Positions 1 to 12,466 are shown, counted from the first letter of the stretch. The stretch is DNA of 64,000 nucleotides from Diplolepis rosae (GCA_030998225.1 JAPYXD010000608.1:1270501-1334500); one strand, 5' to 3'. Notes: generated by a model from the sequence alone, not told the origin. Made by a program: numbers and translations.

Positions 1-1380
1 AATAAAAATATTCACAATTTTTTTTTGGAAGTTATTACATATTACAAACCAAAAATAAAAAATGAATCATTTTAAATTTATGACTTCTTTACTATAGATT
101 AATTGAAATGATTTTTCTCTGATTAAGTAATAAAAAAACATTTTTAATGATAATTAAAAATTGCTGGGGACTCAAATAATTGATTTACGTAAATTCTGTC
201 ATTTATTTTTTATTGAATAAATTCTATTTATTAAATTCCATTGAATCGACTAAATTAAGACAGATAATTTACAGGAACTAGTTTGCAATCAAATTTTTTA
301 AATCCAAAGAAAAATATTGATGCATTCGTACAAATAACAATATTCTTCCATGTCATAATTCTGTAGATCTAGAAACTACGTCAAGATTTTATTGATCCTC
401 TGTAAAAATCCGTTTATAACGCCTACACTTTGCACCAGCAAGTGCTTGGATTTGATATTTATAATTTTGCTTTGAAAATTTTGTTTTGAAAAACTGTTTT
501 TTCATAATTTCAGCCATTAAAGAATTGCATTGGCTTTAGAAGCATTATGAATTAAATCAAGGGTCAATACAATCTACTATTTTAATTTTATATATATATT
601 TAAAAAAAATATATATCCGATTTTAGGAAAAGACTAGTAAAGAGCGAAGTAGAAGGAAAAGAGGTAAAAAGCTATTTTGTGAAATTCTGTCGTCAAGCTA
701 GGGTTGAATCGACGAGGACTACCTGACCCATCATGAATACAGCAGACTCGCCAACACAAGTTTGGGCCTTACTCCTACAACTTACTTCTTATCCGTGAGA
801 TTTTGTCAACTTTCGAAAGTGTCGATCCCCGTGGTTGGTTCCGGAACTTTACCTACCCCTGGCGTCTTTCCCCGCAAGGTTTGGACCATTCAATCGCCCT
901 GGATGTCTCCTCTATACCTATCTTCACTCAACGTACCTATCTTCACTCAACGATGTATATCTACCTGGTTTCTATACATATATTTTCTACCCCAAATTTC
1001 AAGTAGAGTAATTTTATGTTCGAAATTTTTGTTTTAGAGATAGGACCCGGTTAGTACTGGGTAGCCGGCGGACACGCTCTGAGTAACATATAGAGACCGG
1101 GTGGAACTGAAGTCAAAATCTACTTTTGTGTTTGCCAATAGATAATTTCTAGTCCGGTTCCCCGGATAGAATCTGGGTATCACCGAGAAGAACTGGTTTT
1201 CTGGATAGGGAAGAGTTTACCGGATAGGTAGAATCGAATATAATATTTTTTTAATTCAATTGTTAGCACTTTAACCCGAATAAAAATGAGGTCGATTTCT
1301 TCTTTTTGTCGGCATCGGCAAAAATTCGCGTCGCGTCGCTATCGTCAGGAGGTTTTGTTAATCTTGCTAGGAAGAATCGC
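1..1380. other. AT-rich non-coding stretch, no gene recognised
   Basis: The reading frames here are short and resemble no family I know. The part from about 1030 to 1220 is less AT-rich and contains several short CCGG-containing words (for example ACCGGGT and CCGGATAG), but I see no clean repeat period. I assign nothing to this stretch. Confidence 0.5.
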
Positions 1381-2257
1381 GCATGTGGGACATTCTTTTG
1401 CAAATCGTACGAATTTAAAAAAAAAAATTGTTCACATTTTTAAAAGTCTTAAATTTTTTTCTGTGTCATCTTTTTATTAATTTAATCAACATGTATATCG
1501 GGATTTTCGAAAGAAATTTTTTTTTTTTTAGAGATATATTAATTTAAACTTTTGATAAAATTAGACAAAATGCTAAATTCTCTTGTGCTTAAAATTCATT
1601 ATCTCCGGTTGAAATAATCAAATCGATTTCGGGTCTGTTCCAGTTTTTGCTTATTACGTTGGGTTTTTAGATAGATATTTTCATAATTTTTATTTTGTTA
1701 ATTAACTACAGCTATAAACCATTTAATTGTTTAAACAATTTTTGCATTTTTGCCCCCTCAGTAGAAAAATTTGGAAAAAATACTATCATATGGGCTATGT
1801 CTCATTATAACTAGCGCATATTTAATAAAAGTGGAGATTTAATTAGATTGGAAGATATTAAATATTTTTGAGCGCGCGACGTGTTTAATCATGTCAGAAT
1901 CGACCAAAAGCACATTATGTTTCGAGGAAGGCTAGTTGCGGCGCGACAAAATAAAAATTATAAAAATATTTATCTGATAACCTAACGTAATAAGCTAGAA
2001 AATGAAACAAACCCGAAATCGATTTGATTATTTCAACCGAAGGTAATGAATTTTAAATACAAGAGACTTTAGCATTTTATTCAATTTCATCAAATGTTTA
2101 AATTAATATATATCTCAAAAAAAAATTTTTTTTCGGAAATCCCGATATACGTGTTGGTTACTTTATTAAAAAGAAGCTATAAAAATTTTTTTATGCAAAA
2201 TCTAAATTCTGAACTCAAAATGGGTATACAATTTGCAAAAGAATGTCCCATATGCGG
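1381..2257. repeat. Large foldback (inverted repeat) element, arms of about 315 bp
   Basis: Positions 1381-1700 read almost the same as the reverse complement of 1945-2257, including the outer word GGGACATTCTTTTGCAAAT and an inner block containing AATCGATTTCGGGT. The spacer is about 245 bp. Divergence between the arms is visible, with many single-base differences, so the element is not recent. No transposase lies inside, which fits a foldback or MITE-type non-autonomous DNA transposon. I could not fix a target-site duplication. The short ORFs on either arm are mirror images of repeat sequence, not genes. Confidence 0.75.
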
Positions 2258-3059
2258 CAGTCCCTGGCTTGCGCAGACCTTACTAGAACCGTCTAGAACG
2301 ACGGTGCTAATTGTGCTAATTGTTTCAATTGGAAGTATATTTTAAACTAAACCTGTTAGTGGTGAACTGAGAGCCGATTCGTGTGCAGCTTGGAAAAATG
2401 CTTTAGCGACGGTATCTTGCCTATTTATTTCGACCATGAGAAATCTATCATTATTATCCGATTGAAACTTTGAACGGCTCATTTTTTTCCAATTATTTGA
2501 CTAATTCTTCTTAATGCCATTGTATTGTAACTCATTTCTAGTGCAATATTTTTTATACTCTATAACCATGTCACGTGAATGTCACGAATACGAAATATAT
2601 ATACACTGTATTAGGAAGTACCAGATTTCTATCTAAAAACTGCATCATTTCCTAAAAATTTTAGAAAAGTTGTATTTGTGTACTTTTTATTTTTGTGAAT
2701 TGATACTTTTCTTCACTATAAAATTGACATACAGAACTTATGAAAAAGGTAGTTTCTTATTACCTACACTAAGTCTAACAAAGTCAGTTATTGCACGCAG
2801 TGCAAGTAATAAATTATTAGATTAATAAGTAGTAGAGCTTAAAATGTTAATTCCGAAACCCAGTTTTTCTAAAACAATACGCATTCTCACGAGTACTCGC
2901 TTATCTAGATATCTGGCTATCTGTTATCGCAATATGAAAAATATAAAAAATAATAAATTTATGTACGTGAACCGACTTCTAGATCCCCTCAAACCCTTTA
3001 GCGACTGTACCCACGTTACTTAATAAGTCTTGCGACTCAGCTCTATTTTTCAGACTTTT
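2258..3059. other. Non-coding stretch, nothing recognised
   Basis: AT-rich DNA without a supportable ORF, RNA gene or repeat that I can see. Confidence 0.4.
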
Positions 3060-3960
3060 TCACAATATTCTCCTTCACAATTTACACACAATTAGGTCGT
3101 TTCCAGTGGCAAAACGTCCTTTCAGCTATTTTTTTTACCTCGGGGAAGAAGCCAAACTCGCAAAACGCTAGGTCAAGACGGTAAGGAGATTGATCGTAGG
3201 GTGGGGCAGGGGGGGGGGGGAGATCGTAATATTCTAAAAACTCTTGGGTTAAAAGAGACCGATGAGCTGATGCATTATTGTGATGCAAGCGCTATATTGA
3301 GTCAAGAGTATGGACAGAATTCTTTCAACTTAATGAAATTTAGGAAAACAGAAATGGGTATAGCAGGAGACAGTAACTATCCTCTGTGTGTCTAAAATCA
3401 CTCGTTTAATAACACCCCGCTTACTAAAATACAGATATCATTTTTTCTTTACTGAACGAGATTACTTACCCATGGTCGGGGGTTCTTCACCTTCGAAAAT
3501 GACACTTTGTATTGGTATTGAAATAGGGTATGAAATGGTATAACCAGGTTTCGTCAACTGTTATAGTACTATTTACGTGCTTATATTTTCCAGACTTCAA
3601 TTGTTTAACACTAGAAGTACCGGACATCGCCGTACCCCTTGACTTCACGTATGACAGGTAAATTTTTCATAGTGTACCGACTTTTCTCACTTACATTACT
3701 ACGGAGGATCAAATGTACACTTAATGCACTCATATTTGAAAATTGCTGAATCTGCTAGTATGTGATTCGTCAATTTTCGGTTATTAGTTTTTTAACAGCA
3801 GCCACATTTCCAGGCGTTACAGCATCTGGTGGATGGCCTGGACGAGGATCGTCTTTAAGAGTGTAGACCCCTCTTTAGAATTGCTTGTACCATCGTCACA
3901 TAGTGGCCTCAAATGGACAATCATTGCCAAATACTTAAAACATTTTCTTGATTTGATATT
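3060..3960 (-). pseudogene. Decayed mariner transposase (Tc1/mariner superfamily)
   Basis: Read on the minus strand, 3780-3930 encodes the mariner linker with DDPRPGHPPDAVTPGN. About 3440-3580 carries an ITVDETWLY block matching the first catalytic aspartate region, and 3082-3288 carries the HHNNASAHRSLL block followed by a garbled SPDLAPCDFFLFP-like region ending in FFPEVKK. In active mariners the second catalytic residue is the D of HHDN. Here it is N, so the copy is catalytically dead even apart from its stops and frameshifts. A run of G at about 3211-3220 disrupts the frame just after the second block. A piggyBac-like terminus (3607-3690) sits between the halves. It is a relic, and the superfamily assignment is firm. 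Confidence 0.8.
3605..3690. repeat. PiggyBac-like terminal sequence next to TTAA
   Basis: The plus strand reads TTAA followed by CACTAGAAGTACCGGAC. The inverse arrangement, ending in TACTTCTAGTG before TTAA, occurs at 14100-14181, and similarity continues inward for about 70 bp (CTGT.ATACGTGAAGT on the opposite strand). TTAA target sites and CACTAG-like ends suggest the piggyBac superfamily, but no piggyBac transposase is present, so this is inference. The fragment lies inside the mariner relic. Confidence 0.45.
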
Positions 3961-4322
3961 AGGACTTTGCATACCCAGTTTTGTTTCTCACGCTCTGTAT
4001 ATCCATCCCATCCCCACCCTTTTCCGCTTTACCATTGCTCAGAGTCGCAAGACTTACCGAGTGACCTATTTATCTATACAAGACCAATTTAAGGCTTTGA
4101 TTGAAAATAAATTTAATAAGAACCACACCTGATTCTTTTGATTTTCCATTCAAATCTAGTTAAAATTCATTTTACTATGCATAGTTTAACATCTATTGCT
4201 AATCGAAGTTATTATGGATGCACAGGTCATTTGATCGATGATCGTTGAATTTTTTATTTGCTTATAATCAAACACACAGGTAGTCCAAGTAACATGGGAT
4301 TTGTTATGACATTATTTATTTC

Positions 4323-4622
4323 AGAAAACGGACTACGCCATCAGAAGAAAGGTTGGTCTTAGAGTAATTGTGTCATATTTTGGACAAACGCCTGAATAGA
4401 GTTCTAAAGAGTTTATATGATCAGATGTACAGAAAGCATGCCACTCGACAAATAGAGCACATAAAAAAGTACATAAACTGTCCCGAAACTGTCAAACAAT
4501 TATTTGAATCAAAGCGTAATTTGTGCGAAGAAAACTTGAATTACTTGTTCTTTATGTTTGAATTTAATATAATGGCTATAAAAAAACTTTTTTTGATATT
4601 GGATTCCGATAAAACTTAACAT
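4323..4622 (+). other. Possible short coding exon or relic, unrecognised
   Basis: An 84-codon open frame (4368-4619) starts in a TTG context with no good ATG. It encodes a basic, Lys/Arg-rich peptide with NRVLKSLYDQMYRKHATRQ and ends in LILDSDKT before TAA. A pyrimidine tract and AG, a splice-acceptor look-alike, lie at about 4317-4323, and an AATAAA lies about 60 bp after the stop. I recognise no family. It could be a terminal exon, a transposon remnant or chance. Confidence 0.2.
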
Positions 4623-4841
4623 TTTTCGTAGTTTATTTTTATGAAACCTTCACTATTGCAATTCATAGTGTTTGGAAATAAATTTACAATATTATAAGGT
4701 TTAATGAAAAAGAAAATTTTGGTGAAGGTATGGTAAAATTCTCTTAAATTCTCTGTAAATTCTCAAGTTGTCTTAAAATGACGGTCACAGTCACGAGAAC
4801 GTGACCGGATTTTAAATGTCCGAGAAATTTAGAACTCTACG

Positions 4842-4915
4842 CCTGAACGCAGCAAAGTGACTCAGTGAGCCTACTCGCATTCTCCCCCCACCACTGTCAC
4901 TTTGCTGCGTTCAGG
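4842..4915. repeat. Perfect 20-bp hairpin with 34-nt loop
   Basis: CCTGAACGCAGCAAAGTGAC at 4842-4861 is the exact reverse complement of 4896-4915. The loop contains a C-run. The arms are GC-balanced in an AT-rich neighbourhood and carry no mismatch, unlike the decayed repeats around them. It could be the tips of a small MITE, a structured RNA or a recent snap-back. Confidence 0.8.
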
Positions 4916-5727
4916 AGTTTGAAGTCATGTTTAGGCCTTTTTTTAATGAACTTTGCAACATTTTAGCGAAAAACCAAGATTAACGTTCTGTTGTGCTTGA
5001 TTTATATTTTTAAAAGCCGTTTTCAAAATAAAAATCGGACCACCTCTGCGAAAAGCAGACATTTTACAATTAACGCATTAAATAAATTAATGTGTCAATG
5101 GCGCAGAAACGTATTATCTGAAAGTCCCCCTTTTTTATACATTTAAAGAGCATAAAGTCTGCTACTTTTCCACCAATCCTCAACCAAAAAAGTTAAAAAT
5201 TAACTGAGATATTAATTTATTTAACAAAAGCTAAATTTCCTGGTTTTTCCGAATTTTCTCCGCTTCTAATTATCCAATCAGATCAAGCAACGGCTTAGTT
5301 TGTTCACAATTCAATTGTTTAAAACTTTTCAATTGATATTATTAAGATTGGATAATTACCTTTAATGTTACAAACAAAAAACTAAAAAAAGTGCGATTTT
5401 TTGGTCTTTTAAAGCGACCGACCCGGAATTAACCCTTTAAGACCCGTAGCTAAATCAATCGGGATATAAAGGAAGTATTCTGTAGGTACTCTTATTCTTC
5501 ACACTCTTTTAGATTTGATAAAAAAAATACTTCAAAGCTAATAGTAGGAGAGCCCGGTCAATTTTTCTACCTTGAACGCCTTACAGATTCTAAAGTAATG
5601 TATACAGTTCGTAATGAAACCGGATTTACAAAACGCGCACTCTACAAGCGCAAATCCTGTCGGAAGTAATTTTAATTAATTAATAACAAGACGCGTTTTT
5701 TAAATAATATATATATATATATTGAAA
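4916..5727. other. Non-coding stretch ending in a TA microsatellite
   Basis: No gene is recognised. A (TA)n run of about 20 bp at 5706-5722 marks the point where the adjoining pseudogene is cut off. A TTAACCCTTTAAGACCC word at 5430-5447 is reminiscent of TTAA-targeting elements but has no partner that I found. Confidence 0.4.
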
Positions 5728-8700
5728 GGCCTGGTTTTACCCCCGTGGTAAAAAGCTAGTGTAGTCACACCCAGTAAAGACATGAAAACCGATTGAAGCA
5801 CTACACAACAACGGTCCCAATGTTTCGGCTAACGTGGTGCAATCTACGCATTCCTGATCTTGCTTTCTTCCTACAGTTCCTGACATCCAAACTTTCAAAT
5901 TTGGGAAATTTCGCATATGACTCAAAAGTAAAATGAAAACATCGGTGTCAGTCGCTTTAACCATAATTGTACTGTCTGGCTTCGATTTGTATATGTGAAA
6001 TATCATTCTTGTGTCGGCTTCCTCATGAAAACACTGCAATTTTGTTCCTTCGGTTATAATAACGCAACCTCTTTGAACTTGGTATGAAAAGCACTTTTCT
6101 TCGAGTGTCAAAAAAACTTTTTTGGACCCCAAAATCCCAACTTTTGAATTTCTTGTTTCTCAAGCTTTTCAAGGAATCATTTGATCGAGTCTGTTTCGGA
6201 CCAACAATTGGGTACGCTACGTCAATCCCACCTTGATCTTTTCGTTCCCGATTTTTGATTGAGGGTCATAAATACCTGTCAAAAATGACGTGAATCTCTG
6301 TTGCGCTCATGTTGCATATTTAATCAAAATTGTTTGTGGAATTTTTTCGAATGTCTGAGGAAGCGACGCGCCACACAAGTGCAAAAAATAAAACCCGTCT
6401 ATTACTTCAATATCGACAAAACTTAGTGACAAAGACGTTATTCTAGATCATAAGGTTTTACCGAGTGCTGATTTATCGGTCCTAGGCATTTCGCCTGAAT
6501 ACTGACAAAGGGATACAAAGATGCGGGAGCTAGTGGATATGTGAAACAAACGTCTATGTCAATTTGTTTTTTGAGCGGGAACTCGAGCAATCTGCCAAAT
6601 ACATCTCTTTCCATCTTGAGCAATGCCTGTTTACTACCGTGTTTGTTTTTCTGCTATTTTTTGAAGCAATCTGATGAAAAATTCAGAATCGGAGTACGTT
6701 TGATCGGTCTGTCGAATTGATCAATTGTTGATCAAGTTTAAAATCTTTCAAGAACTGAATTTTTCTCATATCTCTTTTTCCGTTAATATTCAACAAAAAG
6801 TCTGAGTTACTGAATTTCATGTTCAATAATTCAGAAACGTAACTCAGGGACCATCGGGCGTAATTGGGCTGGTTGAAAATGAAGAACATGTTTGTGATCT
6901 CGTAAATTGCATCGAAATATAATTCAAAATCACTTGAACGAATACTTCTTAAAAAACGGATGAAGAACTCGATAATTTGCACGTACTGCATCTAAAATTG
7001 TGCAGTTTTACGGTGATCACCTGCTGGAGTTGAGGAACAAAACTTCTTGTATTCCAGCAACAAACTGTTGACGTAAGGGAAAATGTCAAGAATGGCTTGA
7101 GAATCGCAGGGATTATTCATCGCTTTCTTCATTTCAGCGATCAACAATTCTTCAACTACAGGCGTTTCCTTCATGAACCTTTCAAAGTGTAGAATTTGCA
7201 ACGCCCTTGCTAAGTACGCATGGATTTTTTTACATCGACTGAAGTGTTTCCCTTCAAGAAAAGAGTTTTCCGAACCTTCAACCAACATTTCAGAGATTCC
7301 TGAACCATCAATTCATTTCCCTAATGCTTTGAAAAGTGCCAATGGCAGGTGAAACCCGCCAAGATTGATAAAAACGTGGTCAAATTTCAGGCTCTCAGAT
7401 ATCGGTATCTGCTTAGCCATTTTAGCTATTGCTAAATCGTACGTGCAGATTATTTCAGTTTTATTGCATTCTCCAGCCATTCGAGATGTTAGAATGAGTG
7501 TCTCACGGACAACTGAATACGATGTTGGGGAAGAATTGATCTGATGGATGTACTGAATGTTTTTCATTTCGCTATCGTCTATAGCCGTGCAACAAGCAAA
7601 TCATATCCACATAGCGGATTTTTGAATACGCGACAAACTGTTCGCCCAAAAAAATCTTTCATCATGGCATTTTTCCTTGAAAAGATGCAATTTTTTATTG
7701 CTCCATCAATTTCGGCGTGTGTTAACAATGACATCTTTGCGACTTGTTTTCGGTAATAGGGTTGCACTTCGCGATTTACCTCTTTGAATCTGCGCTTCTT
7801 ACGCGGAACCTTGTAATCGGCAGCACTAGGAGTGTCATTCTGAGATTTATCTGGCAAGGAATCGTGGAGTACGGGATCTTGTGGAATGACGTTTGAGTCA
7901 AGGGTACAGTCATATTGAGATTTGTCTTGTGAAGAATTGTCCGGCAGAGGATCTTGCGGAATAAATTAATAAATTATTCCTACGGTGTCATGCAGAGTTT
8001 CTTTACCGTTGACTGTGTCGACAAAACGATCGAAATTATAGAACGCTCAGTTCAGTCTCCAGCTCTTCGAAAGCATTGTACAAAATGTAGTGGCTACATT
8101 TATTCAATATTAACGTGACTTCCCTGCTACTGGTAAGAGGTTTCATTGTCAAGCGCATCATCACTTGTTACGATGGCCTCACACGTCCGTTTGTGACCAT
8201 GTAATTTATGTCACTACACAAGGATTGCAATCGCACATCGTGATCTGAATTCTGTCTTTGCCAGCTAGGCCCCTGAATCAAGTTACTCATGAACTCTAAC
8301 AATACAGTCGCAATATAACATTCACCTTCCAAGACATCTTCCACTTGCAATTTTTGTGTGAGCTTTTTGATCGGCATCTATTTAAAAGCGTTTCTGAATT
8401 CAAAAGCTACTTGATCAAAACGGGTCGCTTTTCCGGTTTTATTGAGCAAATGATCATTCACTAGGCTGCTTATGTCCATACCTATTTTGTATAACATTCT
8501 TTTTCTACGGTTTCCTTTGAAAGATTCAACTGCGATTATGCCGGAAAATTTGTCAAGAATTTTACTTTGCAACAAATCTATTTTGTAATTGTTGACATCT
8601 TCCTCAGTGAATTCACCGTTGCAAATTCAATGAAAAGCTGCTTGTACTTGGCGAGCAAGTCAGTCAAGTAATAAACTTTTTCCTCCTTAACTATGTTTTC

Positions 8701-9075
8701 CGTTATAAATTTTCCAAGTACCTCGAATGCGGCTGAATGAAAATTCGTAACATTTTGCCATCCCTCTTCTTTTTTCTATTGCTTATTTTTTTCCATTCTG
8801 CTCGAAAGGTATGACGAATGACAATGTTCGTGATAAAATAAGTCGATCGAATTTTCGACAGCACTTTTCATCGAGGTATCATTAAGGGTTTCTGCTAGTG
8901 AAATGACTTTGTCGCGCATATCTTTAGAGGAACACAAAATCAATACTGTCTTCTTTGTGAATTGTCAGAATAAGTTTTCTCGAAATTTTGAATCGCACAC
9001 CCTGCATACTTTGATCTGCCAGGAATGTCAAGAATGTTTAATATTACATGCCTGCATGTTTCAATTTTTTATCTA
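5728..9075 (-). pseudogene. Pseudogene of an uncharacterised repeated invertebrate protein (HEEADT / TGCD family)
   Basis: A chain of minus-strand ORFs runs from about 9075 down to 5728: a CxxC-like N-terminus near 8990-9010, then blocks at 8168-8575, 7579-7857, 7313-7567 (IICTYDLAIAKMAKQ), 6992-7288 (FLEGKHFSRCKKIHAYLA), 6683-6991, 6438-6623 and 5737-6132. The last block carries FHEEADTRMIFHI, VKATDTDVFILLL and HVFTGCDY. I recall these motifs from multicopy uncharacterised proteins in insect and cnidarian genomes. The acidic motifs spaced like this resemble PIN/FEN1-type nucleases, but that is inference. At least six stops or frameshifts break it, and the C-terminus is cut at a TA microsatellite. 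A complete protein would exceed 900 residues. No terminal repeats were found, so whether it is mobile is unknown. Confidence 0.7.
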
Positions 9076-9570
9076 TAGGCTTAAAAAAAATTGATTCTAA
9101 TGTAATCCATTTTGACAAATAATCTTTAATGAATACTACATCCTTGGTGTAAGACTTTTACCTCTCTCTATTGGGAAAAATGATTATTCTATTAAATTCT
9201 TAAGCGACGTTTTGTTTGTTCAACATTTTATATTACTAAATTTATCCAATTTAGAATTGATTTTTAAAACTTTTTTTACATTAATCTTCTACATTCAATT
9301 TCTTTAATCTTTTTTTTCATACATTTAGCAATAAAACTTGTTGGGTAGTTGTTTGGCAATTTTAAACTGAATCTCAATAGCTTTGTGACTTAAAGCGTCT
9401 TTAAATGATAAAATGAGGATCATTTAAAAATAAATTTGAATAAAATTTAATATAAATGTAACGCGTTCCAAAGAAAGGGACCTGAGCGTCAGATTAGAGA
9501 TTTTGGGTCACAAATATTAAAATACATACATTTTTTTATATTTAGTAAATATAGATAAAGTTTTTTTGAT
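9076..9570. other. Non-coding stretch, nothing recognised
   Basis: AT-rich, with T-runs and no supportable feature. Confidence 0.4.
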
Positions 9571-9582
9571 AATTTTAGTAAC

Positions 9583-9825
9583 ATGATACACATTTTGCTT
9601 CAGCTTTTAGAAAATGAAGGAGAAGAGTCTAAAGACGTCACAGAAGATGCAGAACTTTATAATTACCAAGAAGATGAAAATGCAGAAACTATAGTTCTGC
9701 CAGCAACTTCTGAGTACAAGGACATCATAGCAGATAGCAAAAGTTCTGTAAGATTGGTGCAGATAAGAATTCCTCCTTCTGCTGGAGATGGGAGAAATTG
9801 GTTGAACTTAGTTCAAAGAACTTGA
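9583..9825 (+). CDS. Small hypothetical ORF or possible last exon
   Basis: The 80-residue frame begins ATG just after a T-rich tract ending in AG (about 9577-9580), which could be a splice acceptor. The peptide is acidic in its first half (ENEGEESKDVTEDAE) and ends in VRLVQIRIPPSAGDGRNW and a short tail. AATAAA motifs follow within about 150 bp. Base composition is more balanced than the flanks. I recognise no family, and no upstream exon was identified. It could be the terminal exon of a host gene, which would make it one of the few non-transposon features here, or a chance ORF. Confidence 0.25.
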   Translation: MIHILLQLLENEGEESKDVTEDAELYNYQEDENAETIVLPATSEYKDIIADSKSSVRLVQIRIPPSAGDGRNWLNLVQRT

Positions 9826-11792
9826 ATGTTTGTTTTCCTCATTTGACGACTTATTTCGATGATAGAAAAAACTATTTTTCTCCATTTAATCCCTTCTTCC
9901 AGGAACCTTATTGTCCAAATCAATAAATTTTTGAAGAGAATATGAAACAAAAATGTTCAAGTTCTAGAAATAAAAGTTCGCAAGAAGAGTATAGTTAATA
10001 AAAACTTTAAAAAATAGTTTCATTTTTGGACTACTTTTCTGTGTATTTTTTTAATTACTGAATCCAAACCTAAAAAATGAATTCCTTAATTTTGGGAATT
10101 TCTTTTTCATTTTTTTTTTCATTCATTTTTCTGTATTCTTTCTGTATTATTTTATATCAATTTAGCATCGATTCATTGAGACTTTGAAACTTTGAAGGAA
10201 GTTAACTATTCCTTTGAATTTTAACTGATCTTAAATTCACGATTTTTAGGCAATTTAAGTTAGATCTTTCAACAATTTGTTTCTTGACGTTTTACTAATA
10301 GACAAGAAACATATAAATACATAAGCTATAATTTTCCTCTTAAAGAAGTGAATCATCTCCTTGAAGTCTGTATACCAAAAAAAGATAATTCGGAATTTGT
10401 ATTACTTATATTCGAACACTGCATTTAGTTTTTCATTACATGCAAAAATCTCAAAGGAAGTTCTGTTTTTTAAGTACAATTAAATTCATGTACTTTTGAA
10501 ATTTAATTTGTACGTCATATTCAATCATATTCCAAAGTTTAATCTGCAAATGTTTGAACCTGCAGGAGTTATGTGTTTCCAAAGTGTAGGAGGTGTTAAC
10601 TCCAAGGGGGATGGCAGGTCTATTTCTCTTAAGTTCATTCGCGCCCCTGTATGTTATAGACGTGCCTTTTTCCGGATTCACCATTACTACTGTAAATTCG
10701 AATATTTCAAAATGATTTATATACCAAAATGTTCGTCAGGAAGTGCATAATCATAGCTTCAATCGAAAACTGGAGAAGTGTCAGAATTACGATGTGATAA
10801 AAACACAAACCCTCGCGACATTTTCGACATATGCAAAATCTTCTATACCTTGTCGATCAGGGAATACGTCTAATTGACGGTATGTGGACTTTCTTAATGT
10901 AAATTTGGGCCTCTATGGAAAACAGGTATACCTTATTTTTTAATGCTCCACAATATAATCCAAAACGAATGAAAACAGAAGCCAACATTTCAAAAACTCT
11001 CATTTTTAAAAACATTGTAAATTGTATGATTTTGTTGTCAAAAAAATGTTTCTTCTTATTTTAAATATAGATTGATATCTTAAATTTATTTTGAATGAAT
11101 GACTGGAAATATTTATTAATTTAACATAAAACTAGTAATACTAGCGCGCACTACGTGCGTGGCATTATTTTTTCTTCGTTTAATTTAATATATAATATAC
11201 GTTCTCTGTTATTTCTCCGAAAAATTTTCTGCTATGTAGCAAATAAATAGTGCCAAAAGTTGAAAAACCTTATTTATTATTTATTCATAATCATTCATTT
11301 ATTTTTACATTTCGCATTATTTAAATATGAGTCTGTAATAAATTATTTTTTATCTTTGCACAAAATACTTAACATCAGACATTATTTCACCCTACATTTT
11401 AATATTATCAAATATTATTCCAAAATTCTACATGCATGAAAAATTATAGTTATGTATTGCAGATTAAAATGTAAAGAATGTTACAAATCGCCAGAAGAAG
11501 AACATTTTAATCAAGAATTAGAAAGGAAATCTAAAGTAGGATTGGATAAGTTTTCTTTCATTTAACGAAATTTAAGAGACTTTAAAATAATTTAAAAAAA
11601 TACAAACACTGCGCCTGTAATTTGTGCGTCCTTAAAGAACTGTACATACAGCATACAGGTATACAGGTGTTCGAGGTAAATTAACCAAGGGTGGCTTCAT
11701 AAAACTAAAATATGAAAAATACACGGGTGGAATTAAGCAAATAGATTTTATACAAGGATGCAGTTAACAGTATAATAATCATCAATCACAAG
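9826..11792. other. Long AT-rich non-coding stretch
   Basis: Two overlapping short ORFs near 10451-10750 on opposite strands lack any family resemblance. I see no RNA gene or clear transposon in these 2 kb. Confidence 0.4.
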
Positions 11793-12466
11793 TTAAGGTA
11801 GTACGATCACGAAAATTCAGACCTCAGGTAAAAATAGATTATTTTGCTTTCAAGAATAGCAATATTATTATTGAATGGCTAATTTGAAAGAAAAAAAATT
11901 ATTTTTCATGAAAAAAATTTGAAACACAAAAAAATAATTTTATTAATAAATTTTATTTTTGACCAAACTTATTTTCTTATCGCTTTGAGCCAAATTTTTA
12001 AAAATGATGCGATTCTAATAAATCACGGTTCATTTTTTTAGGAAAAAGATTCTCTACAACTTGACAGTTTCCGATTTTCGAAAATGAATTCTTTAATGGC
12101 TGAAATTATAAAAAAACAATTTTTCAAAACAAAATTTTTATAAACAAATTGCTGTATTTGATAATAATTAATTCAATTTCAAAAATAGGAAACGGTCAAG
12201 TTGTAGAGAATCTTTTTCTTAAAAAAATGAGCCGTGATTTATTAGAATCACAACATTTTTAAAAATTTGGCGCGAAGCGATAAGAAAATAAGTTTGGGCA
12301 AAAATAAAATTTATTAATAAAATTATTTTTTTGTGTTTCAAATTTTTTTCATAAAAAATAATCTTTTCTCTTTCAAGTTAGCCCTTCAATAATAACATTG
12401 CTATCCTTAAAAGCAAAATTATCTATTTTTGCCTGAGGTCTGATTTTCGTGATCGTACTACCTTAA
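11793..12466. repeat. 674-bp foldback element with TTAA at both ends
   Basis: The left arm (11793-12085) begins TTAAGGTAGTACGATCACGA. The right arm (12172-12466) is its near-perfect inverse and ends CTACCTTAA. Arms of about 290 bp enclose an 85-bp spacer and stay alignable over their whole length, including TCTCTACAACTTGAC and AAAATAAAATTTATTAATA blocks. There is no ORF inside. TTAA on both sides may be a piggyBac-type target duplication or part of the inverted repeat. I read it as a non-autonomous DNA element. Confidence 0.8.

Noticed and set aside
762..1037. 91-codon ORF near the start
   Set aside because: No family resemblance, overlapped by another frame of similar length, composition like random DNA.
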